Part shown: positions 16,858 through 26,268 of the stretch, one piece after another
Position numbering within the stretch: position 1 is the stretch's first letter
How the letters are laid out: the number at the start of each line of letters is the position of its first letter
Origin: Nocardioidaceae bacterium SCSIO 66511
Lineage (GTDB): Bacteria; Actinomycetota; Actinomycetes; Propionibacteriales; Nocardioidaceae
Direction of reading: 5' to 3'
Length of the DNA: 64,000 nt
Assembly: GCA_023100825.1 (NCBI GenBank)
Contig: CP095846.1
Coordinates: 2,108,001 to 2,172,000 of the forward strand
Position numbers and translations under genes: made by a program
The notes under the pieces: generated by a model
Databases searched by the model: none
Told to the model about the DNA's origin: nothing
What the model saw: the letters and a program-made list of their open reading frames with translations, nothing else

Positions 16858-18728
16858 TGTCTACCGCGCGCTCCGGGCGAATGTCCAAGAAGACACCTCG
16901 GCCGGGGCGCGTGCTCGCGGTGTTCCTCGCCGCGATCGTCGTCCTGTACGGGATCGTCGCCCTCGTCGGCGACTGGCAGCCGCGTCTCGGCCTCGACCTG
17001 CAAGGTGGTACGCGGATCGCGCTCGAGGCAAAGACGTCGAGCGGCGACGTGACCCAGGAGAAGCTCGACGAGGCGCGCGACATCATCGACCAGCGCGTCA
17101 ACGGCAGCGGCGTGTCCGAGGCCGATGTCACCACCCAAGGTGGCGACCAGGTCGTGATCGAGATCCCCGGGGAGAAGCAGGCAGGGATCGTCGACGAGGT
17201 CGGTCGTACGGCGCAGCTGCGGTTCAGGCTCGTCTGGGCGACCGGCGCGGCCGATGGCCAGCAGAGCCAGCAACCGCAGCAGCAGCCGACCCAATCGCCG
17301 AAACAGTCCGGCAACGATCAACTGCCCTTCGAGAAGCCGCCCGATCAGCAGGGCACGAAACAGAACGCCGGCAAGAACCGAGCCGCGCCGGTCGACGGCG
17401 CACAGACAGCGTCTGCCGACTCCGGAAACGACTCGGCCAAGGCATCCGGCGACGACGCCGACCAGACGAGCGGGCAGCAGTCCGATGACAACGGCGCCGA
17501 CGACAACGACGATGCAGATGACCCCGTCGCCGACTTCGACTGGACGGGCCTATCACTCGACCAGATGATCGCGGGGGAGGCACAAGGGTTGGACTCGCTC
17601 CCGCCCGACACTCGTCCGGCGATAGCCGAGCTCAACGATCAGCTCTCCTCCTTCGAATGCAATGACAAGTCAATCGAGAAGATCGACGATGTGGCCGATC
17701 AGCCGCTCGTCACCTGCGACCCCGAATCGGGCGAGACGTTCCTCCTCAGCCCCTCGGTCATCCCCGGCACCGATGTCAGCGACGTCAGCGCGGCATTGCC
17801 GCAAAACCAAGCCAACTGGGTGGTCAGCCTCGCCCTCGGCGGCGACGGCAAGGCCACCTTCGACAAGGTCACCGACGCGCTCACCCAGCAGTACAACAAC
17901 GGCAACTCTGCCGGCAGTCGCTTCGCAATCGTCCTCGACGGCGGCGTTCTGAGCGCCCCGCAGAGCGAAGCACACATCACCGACGGCCGATCCCAGATCT
18001 CTGGCAACTTCACTCAGGACTCCGCACAGTCGCTCGCCAACTCCCTCAAGTACGGCGCACTCCCGTTGACGTTCGGTGTCAACAGTGTCTCGGTCGAGGG
18101 CCCGTCGCTGGCCGGTAGCCAGCTCGACGCAGGACTGCTCGCGGGTGCGATCGGACTGCTGCTCGTCGTCTTGTACAGCCTCTTCTACTATCGCGGCCTC
18201 GGCCTCGTCGTCATCGCCTCGTTGCTCGTCGCGGCGGCCACGACGTACGCGCTCGTACTTCTGCTCGCCGCGAGTGCGGGCTTCACCCTGACCCTGCCCG
18301 GTATCGCGGGCCTCATCGTGGCGATCGGCATCACCGCCGACTCGTTCGTGGTCTTCTTCGAACGATTACGCGATGAGGTACGAGAGGGCCGCTCCCTTCG
18401 AGTGGCCGTCGAACGCGGCTGGCACCGCGCGCGAATGACGATCATCGCCGCCGATTCGGTTTCGTTCATGGCCGCACTTGTGCTGTACATCTTCGCGATC
18501 GGCGTCGTACGCGGTTTCGCGTTCGCACTCGGCCTGACCACCTTGATCGATGTGTTCATCGTCTTCTTCTTCACCAAGCCGTTGGTCGCGTTGTGCGCGC
18601 GTACTCGCTTCTTCGGTGAGGGCCACAAACTGTCCGGCCTCGACCCGGGACACCTCGGCATCAGTGGCCGATCGGTATCCCAGATGGCGTCGCGCCCGAC
18701 ACCCGCAACCACCGGAGGCGATCGCTGA
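16857..18728 (+). CDS. secD: Protein-export membrane protein SecD
   Basis: Uses proton-motive force with SecF to pull exported proteins through the Sec channel. The 623-residue protein has TM1 near residues 18-38, then RLGLDLQGGTRIALEAK and the large extracytoplasmic P1 region. Five further TMs in the last third carry GLIVAIGITADSFVVFFERL with the conserved Asp. About residues 127-235 are a low-complexity Gln/Asp/Ser-rich insert within the extracytoplasmic domain. The gene is coupled to yajC (TAATG) and to secF (TGATG). A second in-frame ATG eight codons in is a possible alternative start. Confidence 0.95.
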   Translation: MSTARSGRMSKKTPRPGRVLAVFLAAIVVLYGIVALVGDWQPRLGLDLQGGTRIALEAKTSSGDVTQEKLDEARDIIDQRVNGSGVSEADVTTQGGDQVVIEIPGEKQAGIVDEVGRTAQLRFRLVWATGAADGQQSQQPQQQPTQSPKQSGNDQLPFEKPPDQQGTKQNAGKNRAAPVDGAQTASADSGNDSAKASGDDADQTSGQQSDDNGADDNDDADDPVADFDWTGLSLDQMIAGEAQGLDSLPPDTRPAIAELNDQLSSFECNDKSIEKIDDVADQPLVTCDPESGETFLLSPSVIPGTDVSDVSAALPQNQANWVVSLALGGDGKATFDKVTDALTQQYNNGNSAGSRFAIVLDGGVLSAPQSEAHITDGRSQISGNFTQDSAQSLANSLKYGALPLTFGVNSVSVEGPSLAGSQLDAGLLAGAIGLLLVVLYSLFYYRGLGLVVIASLLVAAATTYALVLLLAASAGFTLTLPGIAGLIVAIGITADSFVVFFERLRDEVREGRSLRVAVERGWHRARMTIIAADSVSFMAALVLYIFAIGVVRGFAFALGLTTLIDVFIVFFFTKPLVALCARTRFFGEGHKLSGLDPGHLGISGRSVSQMASRPTPATTGGDR

Positions 18729-19846
18729 TGGGTCGCATCTCTTCGCTCGGGCACAACCTGTACGAGGGCCAGGTGTCGTTCGACTTCGTCGGTCGGCGAC
18801 GTCTATGGTACGCGATCTCGATCGTGATTCTGATCGTCGCGGGTCTGGGTCTGTTCGTACGCGGCCTCGACATGGGCATCGAGTTCCGCGGTGGCGTCGA
18901 GTTCACCGCCAAGATCGCGCCGACGAGTGCGAACGTCGACGCGATGCGCAACGCGGTCGTCGACTCAGGCATCGCCGACGCCGGCGACCCCACCGTGACG
19001 ACCTCGGGCCAGAGCGCCGTACGGATCGACACCAAACCCCTCAGCCAGGACGAAGCGACGAAGGTCGAGTCCGCCCTGCGGGACGCGGGCGCCAGCGACA
19101 TCAGCCAGAACCTCATCGGGCCGACCTGGGGTCAGCAGGTCGCGAAGAAGGCGGCTATCGGCCTGGTGGTGTTCATCGGGTTCGTGGTGATCTTCATCTG
19201 GGCGTACTTCCGAGAATGGAAGATGTCGGTCTCGGCGATCGTCGCGCTCATCCACGACCTCGTCATCACCGTCGGCGTCTACGCGTTGTCCGGGTTCGAG
19301 GTCACGCCTGCCACGGTGACCGGACTGCTGACCATCCTCGGGTACTCGCTGTACGACACGGTGGTCGTCTTCGACAAGGTCCGGGAGAACACCCGCGGCT
19401 TCGAGCGCTCACTTGCGCGTGCGTACGCCGAGTCGGCCAACCTCGCGGTAAACCAGACACTCGTCCGCTCCATCAACACCTCGATCATGGCTCTACTACC
19501 GGTCGGGTCGCTGCTCGTCGTCGGCGTCGCGGCGCTGGGCAGCGGACCGCTGAAGGACCTTTCGCTCGCGCTCTTCGTCGGCATGGCGGCCGGCACGTAC
19601 TCCTCGATCTTCATCGCGACGCCGCTCGCCGTACAGCTCAAGGAGTCCGAGCCGGTCGTACGCGAGCAGGCCGAGAAGGTCGAGCGCCGACGTGCCCGGG
19701 AGGCCACGAGCGGGGAAGACGAGGGCGGGGACGCTAGGGTCGGTTCGTCGACGGCACCGACCCGGACCGTCACGAAGTCAGGTGCGGCCAAGCGTGCACA
19801 GCCGAGCCGCGCACCGAGGTCGAGACGTGGGAGGCGACCCAAGTGA
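18728..19846 (+). CDS. secF: Protein-export membrane protein SecF
   Basis: Partner of SecD, 372 residues with six predicted TMs. TM1 at about residues 28-48 precedes DMGIEFRGGVEFTAKI, the conserved SecF GG motif. TM4 carries TILGYSLYDTVVVFDKVREN, and NQTLVRSINTS follows in the conserved loop. The C-terminal 70 residues form a charged cytoplasmic tail with an Arg-rich end. It overlaps secD by one base and apt by 4 bp, giving a yajC-secD-secF-apt operon. Confidence 0.95.
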   Translation: MGRISSLGHNLYEGQVSFDFVGRRRLWYAISIVILIVAGLGLFVRGLDMGIEFRGGVEFTAKIAPTSANVDAMRNAVVDSGIADAGDPTVTTSGQSAVRIDTKPLSQDEATKVESALRDAGASDISQNLIGPTWGQQVAKKAAIGLVVFIGFVVIFIWAYFREWKMSVSAIVALIHDLVITVGVYALSGFEVTPATVTGLLTILGYSLYDTVVVFDKVRENTRGFERSLARAYAESANLAVNQTLVRSINTSIMALLPVGSLLVVGVAALGSGPLKDLSLALFVGMAAGTYSSIFIATPLAVQLKESEPVVREQAEKVERRRAREATSGEDEGGDARVGSSTAPTRTVTKSGAAKRAQPSRAPRSRRGRRPK

Positions 19847-20397
19847 GCCAAGCCCGGCAGACCCCCGAGGTCGAGGCCTTGTTGCACGAACTCATCCGAG
19901 ACATACCCGACTGGCCCGAGCCCGGCGTCACATTCCGCGACATCACGCCGTTGCTCGCCGACCCCGAGGCGTTCGGGGCCGTTGTCGAGGCGATGACCGA
20001 GCTCGGCCGCAGCCTGGCCGGAGGGCCGATCGACCGCGTGCTCGGTATCGAGGCGCGCGGGTTCATCCTCGCGGCGCCCGTTGCCCTCGCGCTCGGCGCC
20101 GGGTTCGTCCCGGTACGCAAGGCCGGCAAGCTGCCGTCGTTCACGCACGCTGTCTCGTACCAGCTCGAGTACGGCGACGCGACGCTCGAGATGCACACAG
20201 ATGCACTGAGCCCGGGCGATCGTGCACTTGTGATCGACGATGTGCTCGCGACCGGCGGCACCGTCGCCGCCACCATCGACCTGATCGACAAATGCGGTGC
20301 GACTCATGTCGGTACTGCGGTGCTGCTGGAGCTGGAGGCGCTGCGAGGTCGCGATAGGCTCACCGGACTGCCGGTCGGCGCACTTCGCTTGGTGTGA
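19843..20397 (+). CDS. apt: Adenine phosphoribosyltransferase
   Basis: Purine-salvage enzyme converting adenine and PRPP to AMP (184 residues). It shows the N-terminal region PGVTFRDITPLL, RVLGIEARGFILAAPVA, and the PRPP-binding motif VIDDVLATGGTVAAT. The GTG start overlaps the secF stop. Placement between secF and relA is conserved in actinobacteria, so the call is secure. Confidence 0.95.
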   Translation: MSQARQTPEVEALLHELIRDIPDWPEPGVTFRDITPLLADPEAFGAVVEAMTELGRSLAGGPIDRVLGIEARGFILAAPVALALGAGFVPVRKAGKLPSFTHAVSYQLEYGDATLEMHTDALSPGDRALVIDDVLATGGTVAATIDLIDKCGATHVGTAVLLELEALRGRDRLTGLPVGALRLV

Positions 20398-20434
20398 GCC
20401 CGCCGGCTCGCGTACGCATCTCGCCGGAGCCGCC

Positions 20435-20530
20435 ATGAATGACGACCAACGCCGCATCGTCGCCGCCGTGATCGTGGTTGCGATGCTGCTCGCCGGTATC
20501 GCAACCCTGTTGAGCGTCGTGGTGCGGTGA
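20435..20530 (+). CDS. Putative 31-residue membrane peptide between apt and relA
   Basis: A short frame beginning MNDDQRRIVAAV and continuing as a single hydrophobic helix (VIVVAMLLAGIATLLSVVV), with GGAG shortly upstream of its ATG. Charged N-terminus plus one TM is the layout of small membrane proteins. The frame is too short for codon statistics to be convincing and I recognise no family. It lies in an otherwise gene-free 255-bp gap; TACGAT at 20591-20596 in the same gap could be a relA -10. Confidence 0.42.
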   Translation: MNDDQRRIVAAVIVVAMLLAGIATLLSVVVR

Positions 20531-20652
20531 GAATCCTCGACCGCTTGCGACCACGCCGACGCGGCTGCGCCGTGCGCTGGCGTGCGGGCATACGATGAAG
20601 ATATAGACCGTACGCCGCGCAACGCGGCAGCGACGGGCGAGTGGAGGTGCGC

Positions 20653-23007
20653 ATGGCCGACGACGCGGGATCCGGCACGGAGACGAAGTCGGGCGCCGAC
20701 CCGACGGTCCGATCGGGGTCAGTGTCCGCGTCGATGCGCGTGCGCAGCCGCCTGGCGAGATTGGGTAGCCGATCGACCTCGACCATTCCGGTGCTCGACC
20801 CGCTGCTGCACATCGTGCGTACGACCCACCCCAAGGCCGACCTGGCGATCATCGAGCGGGCGTACCTCACGGCCGAGCGGCTCCACGTCGAGCAGCGGCG
20901 CAAGAGCGGCGATCCGTACATCACCCATCCGCTCGCCGTGACCACGATTCTCGCCGAGCTCGGCATGACACCGACCACGCTGTGCGCGGCGCTGCTACAC
21001 GACACGGTCGAGGACACCCCGTACTCCATCGACCAGTTGCGCAACGACTTCGGCGACGAGATCGCCCAGCTGGTCGACGGGGTCACGAAGCTGGACAAGG
21101 TCAAGTACGGCGACTCCGCTCAGGCGGAGACGATCCGCAAGATGATCGTCGCGATGAGCCGCGACATCCGGGTGCTCGTGATCAAGCTCGCCGACCGGCT
21201 GCACAACATGCGTACGCTGCGGCACCTTCGCCAGGACAAGCAGGAGCGCATCGCGCGCGAGACGATCGAGATCTACGCGCCGCTCGCGCACCGCCTCGGC
21301 ATGAACACGATCAAATGGGAGCTCGAGGACCTCTCGTTCTCGACGCTGCATCCCAAGGTGTACGACGAGATCGTGCGCCTTGTCGCCGATCGCGCGCCGG
21401 CGCGCGAGGAGTTTCTCGCGACCGTGATCAAGCAGGTGCAAGATGATCTGCGCCGGCACAAGATCAAGGCGACCGTCACCGGCCGGCCGAAGCACTACTA
21501 CTCGATCTACCAGAAGATGATCGTGCGCGGCCGAGAGTTCGCCGATATCTACGATCTCGTCGGTATCCGCATCCTCGTTGACTCCGTACGCGACTGCTAC
21601 GCCGTACTCGGCGCGCTGCACGCCCGCTGGAACCCCGTACCCGGACGGTTCAAGGACTACGTGGCGATGCCGAAGTTCAACATGTACCAATCGCTGCACA
21701 CGACGGTGATCGGTCCGCAGGGCAAGCCGGTCGAGCTGCAGATCCGGTCGTTCTCGATGCACCGACGGGCGGAGTACGGCGTCGCGGCGCACTGGAAGTA
21801 CAAGGAGAACTCCGAAGCCGGCCGCGACACGGAGAAGGGCAAAGACAAGAGCGGCAAGGCCGATAAGGAAGCCCAGACGACACAGGGCGATATGGCCTGG
21901 CTGCGTCAGCTCGTCGACTGGCAGCAGGAGACCGCTGACCCGGGCGACTTCCTCGACTCGCTGCGCTTCGAGATCAACACCGCCGAGGTGTTCGTCTTCA
22001 CGCCGCGCGGTGACGTGATCCAGCTGCCCGCCGCTTCGACGCCCGTCGACTTCGCGTACGCCGTGCACACCGAGGTCGGCCACGCCTGTATCGGTGCGCG
22101 GGTGAACGGTCGGCTCGTACCGCTGGAGTCGAAGCTGGAGAACGGCGACGTCGTCGAAGTGTTCACGTCGAAGGCGTCGACGGCCGGGCCGAGCCGCGAC
22201 TGGTTGGAGTTCGTACAGAGCCCGCGAGCGCGGAACAAGATCAAGCACTGGTTCACCAGGGAGCGCCGCGAGGAAGCGATCGAGCGCGGCAAGGACTCCA
22301 TCACCCGCGCGATGCGCAAACAGGGCCTGCCGCTGCAGCGGCTGCTGAACCACGATTCGCTGACGTCGGTCGCGAAGGACCTGCACGTCGCCGACGTGTC
22401 GGCGTTGTACGCGGGTGTCGGCGAGGGGCACATCGGCGCTCAGAACGTCGTACACCGGGTGGTCGAACTACACGGCGGTGCGGACGGTGTCGCGGAGGAT
22501 GTCGCCGAGGCAGTCGCGATGCCGAACGACACCGATCGTCGGCGCAGCGCCAAACGCGGCGACGCGGGTGTGATCGTACGCGGGATGAGCGATGTGCTCG
22601 TCAAGCTCGCGCGTTGCTGTACGCCGGTGCCCGGTGATGAGATCGTGGGGTTCGTGACGCGTGGCGACGGGGTCTCGGTGCACCGCGGCGACTGTCCGAA
22701 CGTACGCAACCTCGAGCGTGAGCCCGAGCGGATGATGGACGTCGAATGGGCGCCGACCGCGCAGAGCGTGTTCTTGGTGGCGATCCAGGTCGAGGCGCTC
22801 GACCGGCCTCGGTTGCTCAGTGATGTGACCCGAGTGCTGTCGGACCACCACGTCAACATCTTGTCGGCGACGCTGTCGACCGGCCGCGACCGCGTCGCAA
22901 AGAGCCAGTTCACCTTCGAGATGGGCGATCCGAAGCATCTGGGACACGTGTTGAAGACCGTACGCGGTGTCGAGGGCGTCTTCGACGTCTACCGCGTCAC
23001 CCAATAA
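20653..23007 (+). CDS. relA: Bifunctional (p)ppGpp synthetase/hydrolase (RelA/SpoT family, Rel)
   Basis: Makes and degrades the stringent-response alarmone (784 residues). It has an N-terminal hydrolase domain with intact HD motif HDTVED (His116-Asp117, Glu120-Asp121), then a synthetase domain with [13 protein letters not shown] and YRxxH-like [13 protein letters not shown] domain ([14 protein letters not shown]), a conserved-cysteine region ([12 protein letters not shown]) and a C-terminal ACT domain (about the last 80 residues) complete it. The intact HD site argues for a bifunctional enzyme. The ATG at 20653 is favoured by GGAGG 5 bp upstream; an upstream GTG at 20641 is possible. The stop codon is followed 3 bp later by three 22-bp repeats. 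Confidence 0.96.
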   Translation: MADDAGSGTETKSGADPTVRSGSVSASMRVRSRLARLGSRSTSTIPVLDPLLHIVRTTHPKADLAIIERAYLTAERLHVEQRRKSGDPYITHPLAVTTILAELGMTPTTLCAALLHDTVEDTPYSIDQLRNDFGDEIAQLVDGVTKLDKVKYGDSAQAETIRKMIVAMSRDIRVLVIKLADRLHNMRTLRHLRQDKQERIARETIEIYAPLAHRLGMNTIKWELEDLSFSTLHPKVYDEIVRLVADRAPAREEFLATVIKQVQDDLRRHKIKATVTGRPKHYYSIYQKMIVRGREFADIYDLVGIRILVDSVRDCYAVLGALHARWNPVPGRFKDYVAMPKFNMYQSLHTTVIGPQGKPVELQIRSFSMHRRAEYGVAAHWKYKENSEAGRDTEKGKDKSGKADKEAQTTQGDMAWLRQLVDWQQETADPGDFLDSLRFEINTAEVFVFTPRGDVIQLPAASTPVDFAYAVHTEVGHACIGARVNGRLVPLESKLENGDVVEVFTSKASTAGPSRDWLEFVQSPRARNKIKHWFTRERREEAIERGKDSITRAMRKQGLPLQRLLNHDSLTSVAKDLHVADVSALYAGVGEGHIGAQNVVHRVVELHGGADGVAEDVAEAVAMPNDTDRRRSAKRGDAGVIVRGMSDVLVKLARCCTPVPGDEIVGFVTRGDGVSVHRGDCPNVRNLEREPERMMDVEWAPTAQSVFLVAIQVEALDRPRLLSDVTRVLSDHHVNILSATLSTGRDRVAKSQFTFEMGDPKHLGHVLKTVRGVEGVFDVYRVTQ

Positions 23008-23010
23008 CCG

Positions 23011-23076
23011 CTTACACGCGAGAAGCACCACGCTGACACGCGAGAAGCACCACGCTGACACGCGAGAAGTGTGCGG
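23011..23076 (+). repeat. Three tandem 22-bp words directly after relA
   Basis: Units are 23011-23032, 23033-23054 and 23055-23076. The second begins CTGACACGCGAGAAGCACC, the first differs at one base, and the third diverges over its last seven bases. They point in the direction of relA transcription. An inverted set of three lies at 24103-24168, so the pair brackets the minus-strand AbiEi-like gene. Confidence 0.88.
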
Positions 23077-23087
23077 TCGACACGTGA

Positions 23088-24020
23088 CTACCACGAGCGC
23101 GGCAGCGGCTCGCGGCCGATCCATTCGCCGATCTGTTGCTCGAACGCCATGTTGGTACCGAATATGTCCTCGCGCCGGCCAACGACTATTCGCCATCCGT
23201 GTACATCACGGAAGTACCTCCGCCGCCTGGCGTCGTGACTTGTGTCTGCGTCTTCGGTATGAAACTCGCGCCCGTCGTACTCCGCACCGACTTTCCATTC
23301 CTTGAGTGCAAGGTCGAGCCACCCGCGGACCTCGCCGTTTGCATCCGCGACGGGGACCTGAGGTTCCGGACGCGGGAACCCGGCATCGATGATCCGAAGC
23401 CGAGACCACGACTCGCCGGGACTATCGGTCAGCGGTTCTATGAGGAACGCCAGCTCTCGTCCCTGGATGATCCACCTATAGCCCTTGAGCTTGGCGACGT
23501 AGTCCTGAACCTCTTCAGGCTCTACCAAGCCGGCGTGCGCCATGCCGTCAGCAGCGGCGAGCGCGTACGGACGCCACTGTTCGCGAAGCATGTCGGAGGT
23601 GGTGCGTACGTCGACGGTCAAGAGAACGTCGTCGATCTCCATCACGTCCGCGTCAGGAATGAGCGCTTCGCGACACTTCACGAGTCGGCTGGTGCAGCGG
23701 GTCGAACCGATGGGAACGACGCACTGCGGCTTCAGCAGAAAGCGCTCAGACGGCTTGAAGGTGTCGACCCCGCGCAGCCAGGCTGCTGTGCTGTTGCAGA
23801 AGACGGCGTGCTCGGGCTTGATGAGTCGTGCGGCGGCGAACCGGCACTCAGCAGCATCCGGTACGGAAGCGTCAACCCATACGCCACGGGTGACCTGACG
23901 GACGAGATGAAGTCTGCGGAGTTCCTCGAACTCGCGCGGCGAGATGGACAGATCGGAAAGCTGGCGACGCAAGAAGACGTCGCCGCCGTTGATCGGAGTA
24001 GTCATACCCACAATGAACAT
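23088..24020 (-). CDS. AbiEi-antitoxin-like protein with DUF559-type nuclease-like C-terminus
   Basis: A 310-residue protein on the opposite strand to its neighbour relA. The N-terminal 150 residues have a winged-helix, AbiEi-like feel (FLRRQLSDLSISPREFEELR, then RLHLVRQVTRGVWV). The C-terminal part carries SRLRIIDAGFPRPEPQVPV, WLDLALKEWKVGAEYDGREF and RRRRYFRDVHGWRIV, a layout resembling DUF559/Vsr-type PD-(D/E)xK folds. Both assignments are by eye. No cognate toxin gene lies beside it, so a solitary or defence-island-like role is possible but unproven. ATG 24005 is an alternative start. It sits between inverted triplets of 22-bp repeats. Confidence 0.7.
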   Translation of the reverse strand: MFIVGMTTPINGGDVFLRRQLSDLSISPREFEELRRLHLVRQVTRGVWVDASVPDAAECRFAAARLIKPEHAVFCNSTAAWLRGVDTFKPSERFLLKPQCVVPIGSTRCTSRLVKCREALIPDADVMEIDDVLLTVDVRTTSDMLREQWRPYALAAADGMAHAGLVEPEEVQDYVAKLKGYRWIIQGRELAFLIEPLTDSPGESWSRLRIIDAGFPRPEPQVPVADANGEVRGWLDLALKEWKVGAEYDGREFHTEDADTSHDARRRRYFRDVHGWRIVVGRREDIFGTNMAFEQQIGEWIGREPLPRSW

Positions 24021-24102
24021 CCGTACGACAGAAACCTGTCGATTAATCCACAGCCGTAGCGAATCGGCCTGTGGGTAACCGTGAACACGTGCCGCGTGTC
24101 GG

Positions 24103-24168
24103 TGCCGTGTTACTCGCGTCTGAGCGAGGCGCTACTCGCGTGTGAGCGTGGTGCTTCTCGCGTGTCAG
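24103..24168 (-). repeat. Three tandem 22-bp words after the DUF349 gene (inverted relative to those after relA)
   Basis: Read on the minus strand, units 24168-24147, 24146-24125 and 24124-24103 begin CTGACACGCGAG, CTCACACGCGAG and CTCAGACGCGAG. The first is identical to the middle unit after relA. They start two bases past the stop of the minus-strand DUF349 gene, again oriented with the upstream gene. Confidence 0.88.
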
Positions 24169-24170
24169 CG

Positions 24171-25403
24171 TTAGGAGAAGTCGGAGAGGGCCTTACGGGC
24201 TTCGGTGAGCCACGATTCGCGAGCGGCGATCGACTCCTCCACCTCGCGTACGCGCTTGTCCTTGCCCGCGGCCTTCGCCTTCTCCAGATCGGCCTGCAGA
24301 TCGGCGATCGAGCGCTCCAACTGCGAGACCGTGTCGGACGCGCGGGCGCGCGCCTCCGGGTTGGTCCGCTTCCACTGCGCGTCGCCCGCGTCGCGGATCG
24401 CGCTCTCGACCTTGCGGATTCGCTGCTCCAGCTCGCGCATCTGTGACCGCGGCACCTTGCCCGCCGCCTCCCAGCGGTCCGCGATGTCGCGCCAGGCGGT
24501 ACGCGCGGCGTCGACGTCGGTGACCGGCAGCAGTGCCTCGGCCTCGGTCAGGATCGCGACCTTGACCTTCGCATTGGCTTCGTACTCCGCGTCGAGCTCG
24601 CGATTGGCCGCATCGCGTGCGCCGAAGAAGACATCCTGCGCCGAGCGGAACCGCTTCCACAGTCGATCCTCGACACCGCGCGGAGCCGGACCGGCCGCCT
24701 TCCACCGCGACATCAGATCGCGGTACTTGCCGGAGGTGGGTCCCCATTCGGTCGAGTCCTGCAGCGCCTCCGCCTCGACGCACAGCTTCTCCTTGACGAC
24801 CTGAGCCGACTGCCGCTGCTCGTGTTGCTCGGCGAAATGCGCCTTGCGCCTGCGGGTGTACGAGGTGCGCGCCGACGAGAAGCGGTGCCACAAGGCGTCA
24901 TCGGTCGGCCGGTCGAGCCGCGGCAGCGCCTTCCACTGGTCGAGTAGCTCGCGCAGGGTGTCGGCGCCCTTGCGCCAGTCGTTGCCGGTGGAGATCTTCT
25001 CCGCGCGTTCGACGATCGCCTCCTTGGCGGTACGCGCCTCTGCGAGACGCTGCGCCTTGGCCTCCTTGCGCTGCTCGCGTTGCTCGTCGATCCGCGGGGC
25101 GAGCGCATCGAGCCGTCGCAACAGACCGTCGAGATCGCCGACTGCCTGTGCGTCGGTGACGCTGTCGCGTACGGTGGCGACCGCTTTGTTCGCCTCCTCC
25201 GGACCGAGCGACCCAGCTGCCACCCGCTTCTCCAGCAGGTCGACCTCGAGGGCGAGTCCTTCGTACCTGCGGGTGTAGAACGCCAGTGCCTCGGTAGGGT
25301 TGCCGTCCGGCCATTGGCCGACCGAACGCTCGCCATCGGCGGTCTTGACGTAGACGGTGCCGTCGGAGTCGACGCGGCCCCACTGGCTTGACTCTGTGCT
25401 CAC
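24171..25403 (-). CDS. DUF349 repeat protein
   Basis: A 410-residue, highly charged, helical cytoplasmic protein. It contains repeated DUF349-type blocks with the pattern W-x2-xxxxxxL-x2-xWKxxPR: ALWHRFSSARTSYTRRRKAHF, then MSRWKAAGPAPRGVEDRLWK and IADRWEAAGKVPRSQMREL. Long coiled-coil segments flank them. The molecular role of the family is not settled. Its position near relA and hisS is conserved in actinobacteria. It is divergent from the metallo-hydrolase gene, with a 160-bp promoter region between (25404-25563). The stop is followed by the 22-bp repeat array. Confidence 0.87.
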   Translation of the reverse strand: MSTESSQWGRVDSDGTVYVKTADGERSVGQWPDGNPTEALAFYTRRYEGLALEVDLLEKRVAAGSLGPEEANKAVATVRDSVTDAQAVGDLDGLLRRLDALAPRIDEQREQRKEAKAQRLAEARTAKEAIVERAEKISTGNDWRKGADTLRELLDQWKALPRLDRPTDDALWHRFSSARTSYTRRRKAHFAEQHEQRQSAQVVKEKLCVEAEALQDSTEWGPTSGKYRDLMSRWKAAGPAPRGVEDRLWKRFRSAQDVFFGARDAANRELDAEYEANAKVKVAILTEAEALLPVTDVDAARTAWRDIADRWEAAGKVPRSQMRELEQRIRKVESAIRDAGDAQWKRTNPEARARASDTVSQLERSIADLQADLEKAKAAGKDKRVREVEESIAARESWLTEARKALSDFS

Positions 25404-25550
25404 GAATCCACCTTGTCGTCTGTGCTGCCGGAAGTCTAGAACAGTCGCGGCCGTGGGCTCGGCCGACCGAGCATATAGACATCTGTCCGGTCGTGGCGGG
25501 ACAAATGCCGATTCGCCTCGGCGGGTGCGCGCCGCCGAGACCGCCTCGCG

Positions 25551-25556
25551 TAACCT
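25551..25556 (+). promoter_or_regulatory. Possible -10 element of a leaderless metallo-hydrolase transcript
   Basis: TAACCT ends 7 bp before the GTG start at 25564, in the divergent gap with the DUF349 gene. No convincing -35 is visible. It is one of several TANNNT sequences at this spacing in the window. Confidence 0.35.
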
Positions 25557-25563
25557 GAGCGGC

Positions 25564-26268
25564 GTGCTGATCGCATCGTTTCCCGCCGGACCCCTGCAGG
25601 CAAACTGTTATCTCGTCGGCGCCCGCGCCGGCGCGGGCTGCGTGGTCATCGACCCCGGACAGGGCTCGCTCGACGGTGTCTCGACCGTCGTTGCCGAGCA
25701 CGACCTGACGCCGGAGGCCGTGCTCGTGACCCATGGACACTTCGACCACATGTGGTCTGCCTATGACGTCGCGGAGCGCTATGACGTCCCGGTGTGGATC
25801 CATCCGGCCGACCAGCATCTGCTCGCCGATCCGATGGCCGCAATCTCCAACGACTCCGCGACGATGCTGCGTGAGCAACTCGGCATGACCGAGCTCCCCG
25901 AGTTCACCGAGCCCGGAGACGTACGCCCGGCGACCGATGGGGCGCGTATCGAGGCAGCCGGTTTGACGTTCACCGTTGACCACACCCCGGGCCACACACC
26001 CGGCACGGTCGCGTACCGGGTCGCGTACGAGGGGCCCGAAGACGTGTCGGAGCTGATGTTCACGGGTGACTTCCTGTTCGCGGGCTCCATCGGCCGCACG
26101 GACCTCAACGGCGGTGACCACTCCGCGATGCTCGACAGCCTGACCGCGAAGGTGCTGCCGTTGCGCGACGACGTCGTGGTCCTCCCCGGCCACGGACCGC
26201 AGACGACCGTCGGCCGTGAGCGCGCAAGCAACCCGTATCTCGCCGAGCTCGTCGGGGAGCAGCAGTGA
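25564..26268 (+). CDS. Metallo-beta-lactamase-fold hydrolase (glyoxalase II-like)
   Basis: A 234-residue metal-dependent hydrolase. The metal-binding motif THGHFDH is near residue 58, with further ligands in DHTPGHTPG, FTGDFLF and LPGHGPQT, so the binuclear site looks complete. Family members hydrolyse thioesters such as S-lactoylglutathione; the actinobacterial substrate here is unknown. The GTG at 25564 is preferred because the core strand ASFPAGPLQANCYLVG begins just after it. It overlaps hisS by 4 bp. Confidence 0.88.
   Translation: MLIASFPAGPLQANCYLVGARAGAGCVVIDPGQGSLDGVSTVVAEHDLTPEAVLVTHGHFDHMWSAYDVAERYDVPVWIHPADQHLLADPMAAISNDSATMLREQLGMTELPEFTEPGDVRPATDGARIEAAGLTFTVDHTPGHTPGTVAYRVAYEGPEDVSELMFTGDFLFAGSIGRTDLNGGDHSAMLDSLTAKVLPLRDDVVVLPGHGPQTTVGRERASNPYLAELVGEQQ

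Noticed and set aside
23011-24168. CRISPR array or classic insertion sequence at the 22-bp repeats
   Set aside because: Units are contiguous with no spacers, only two or three per array, and no cas gene or transposase is present. The inverted triplets are explained as well by their polarity relative to the flanking genes.
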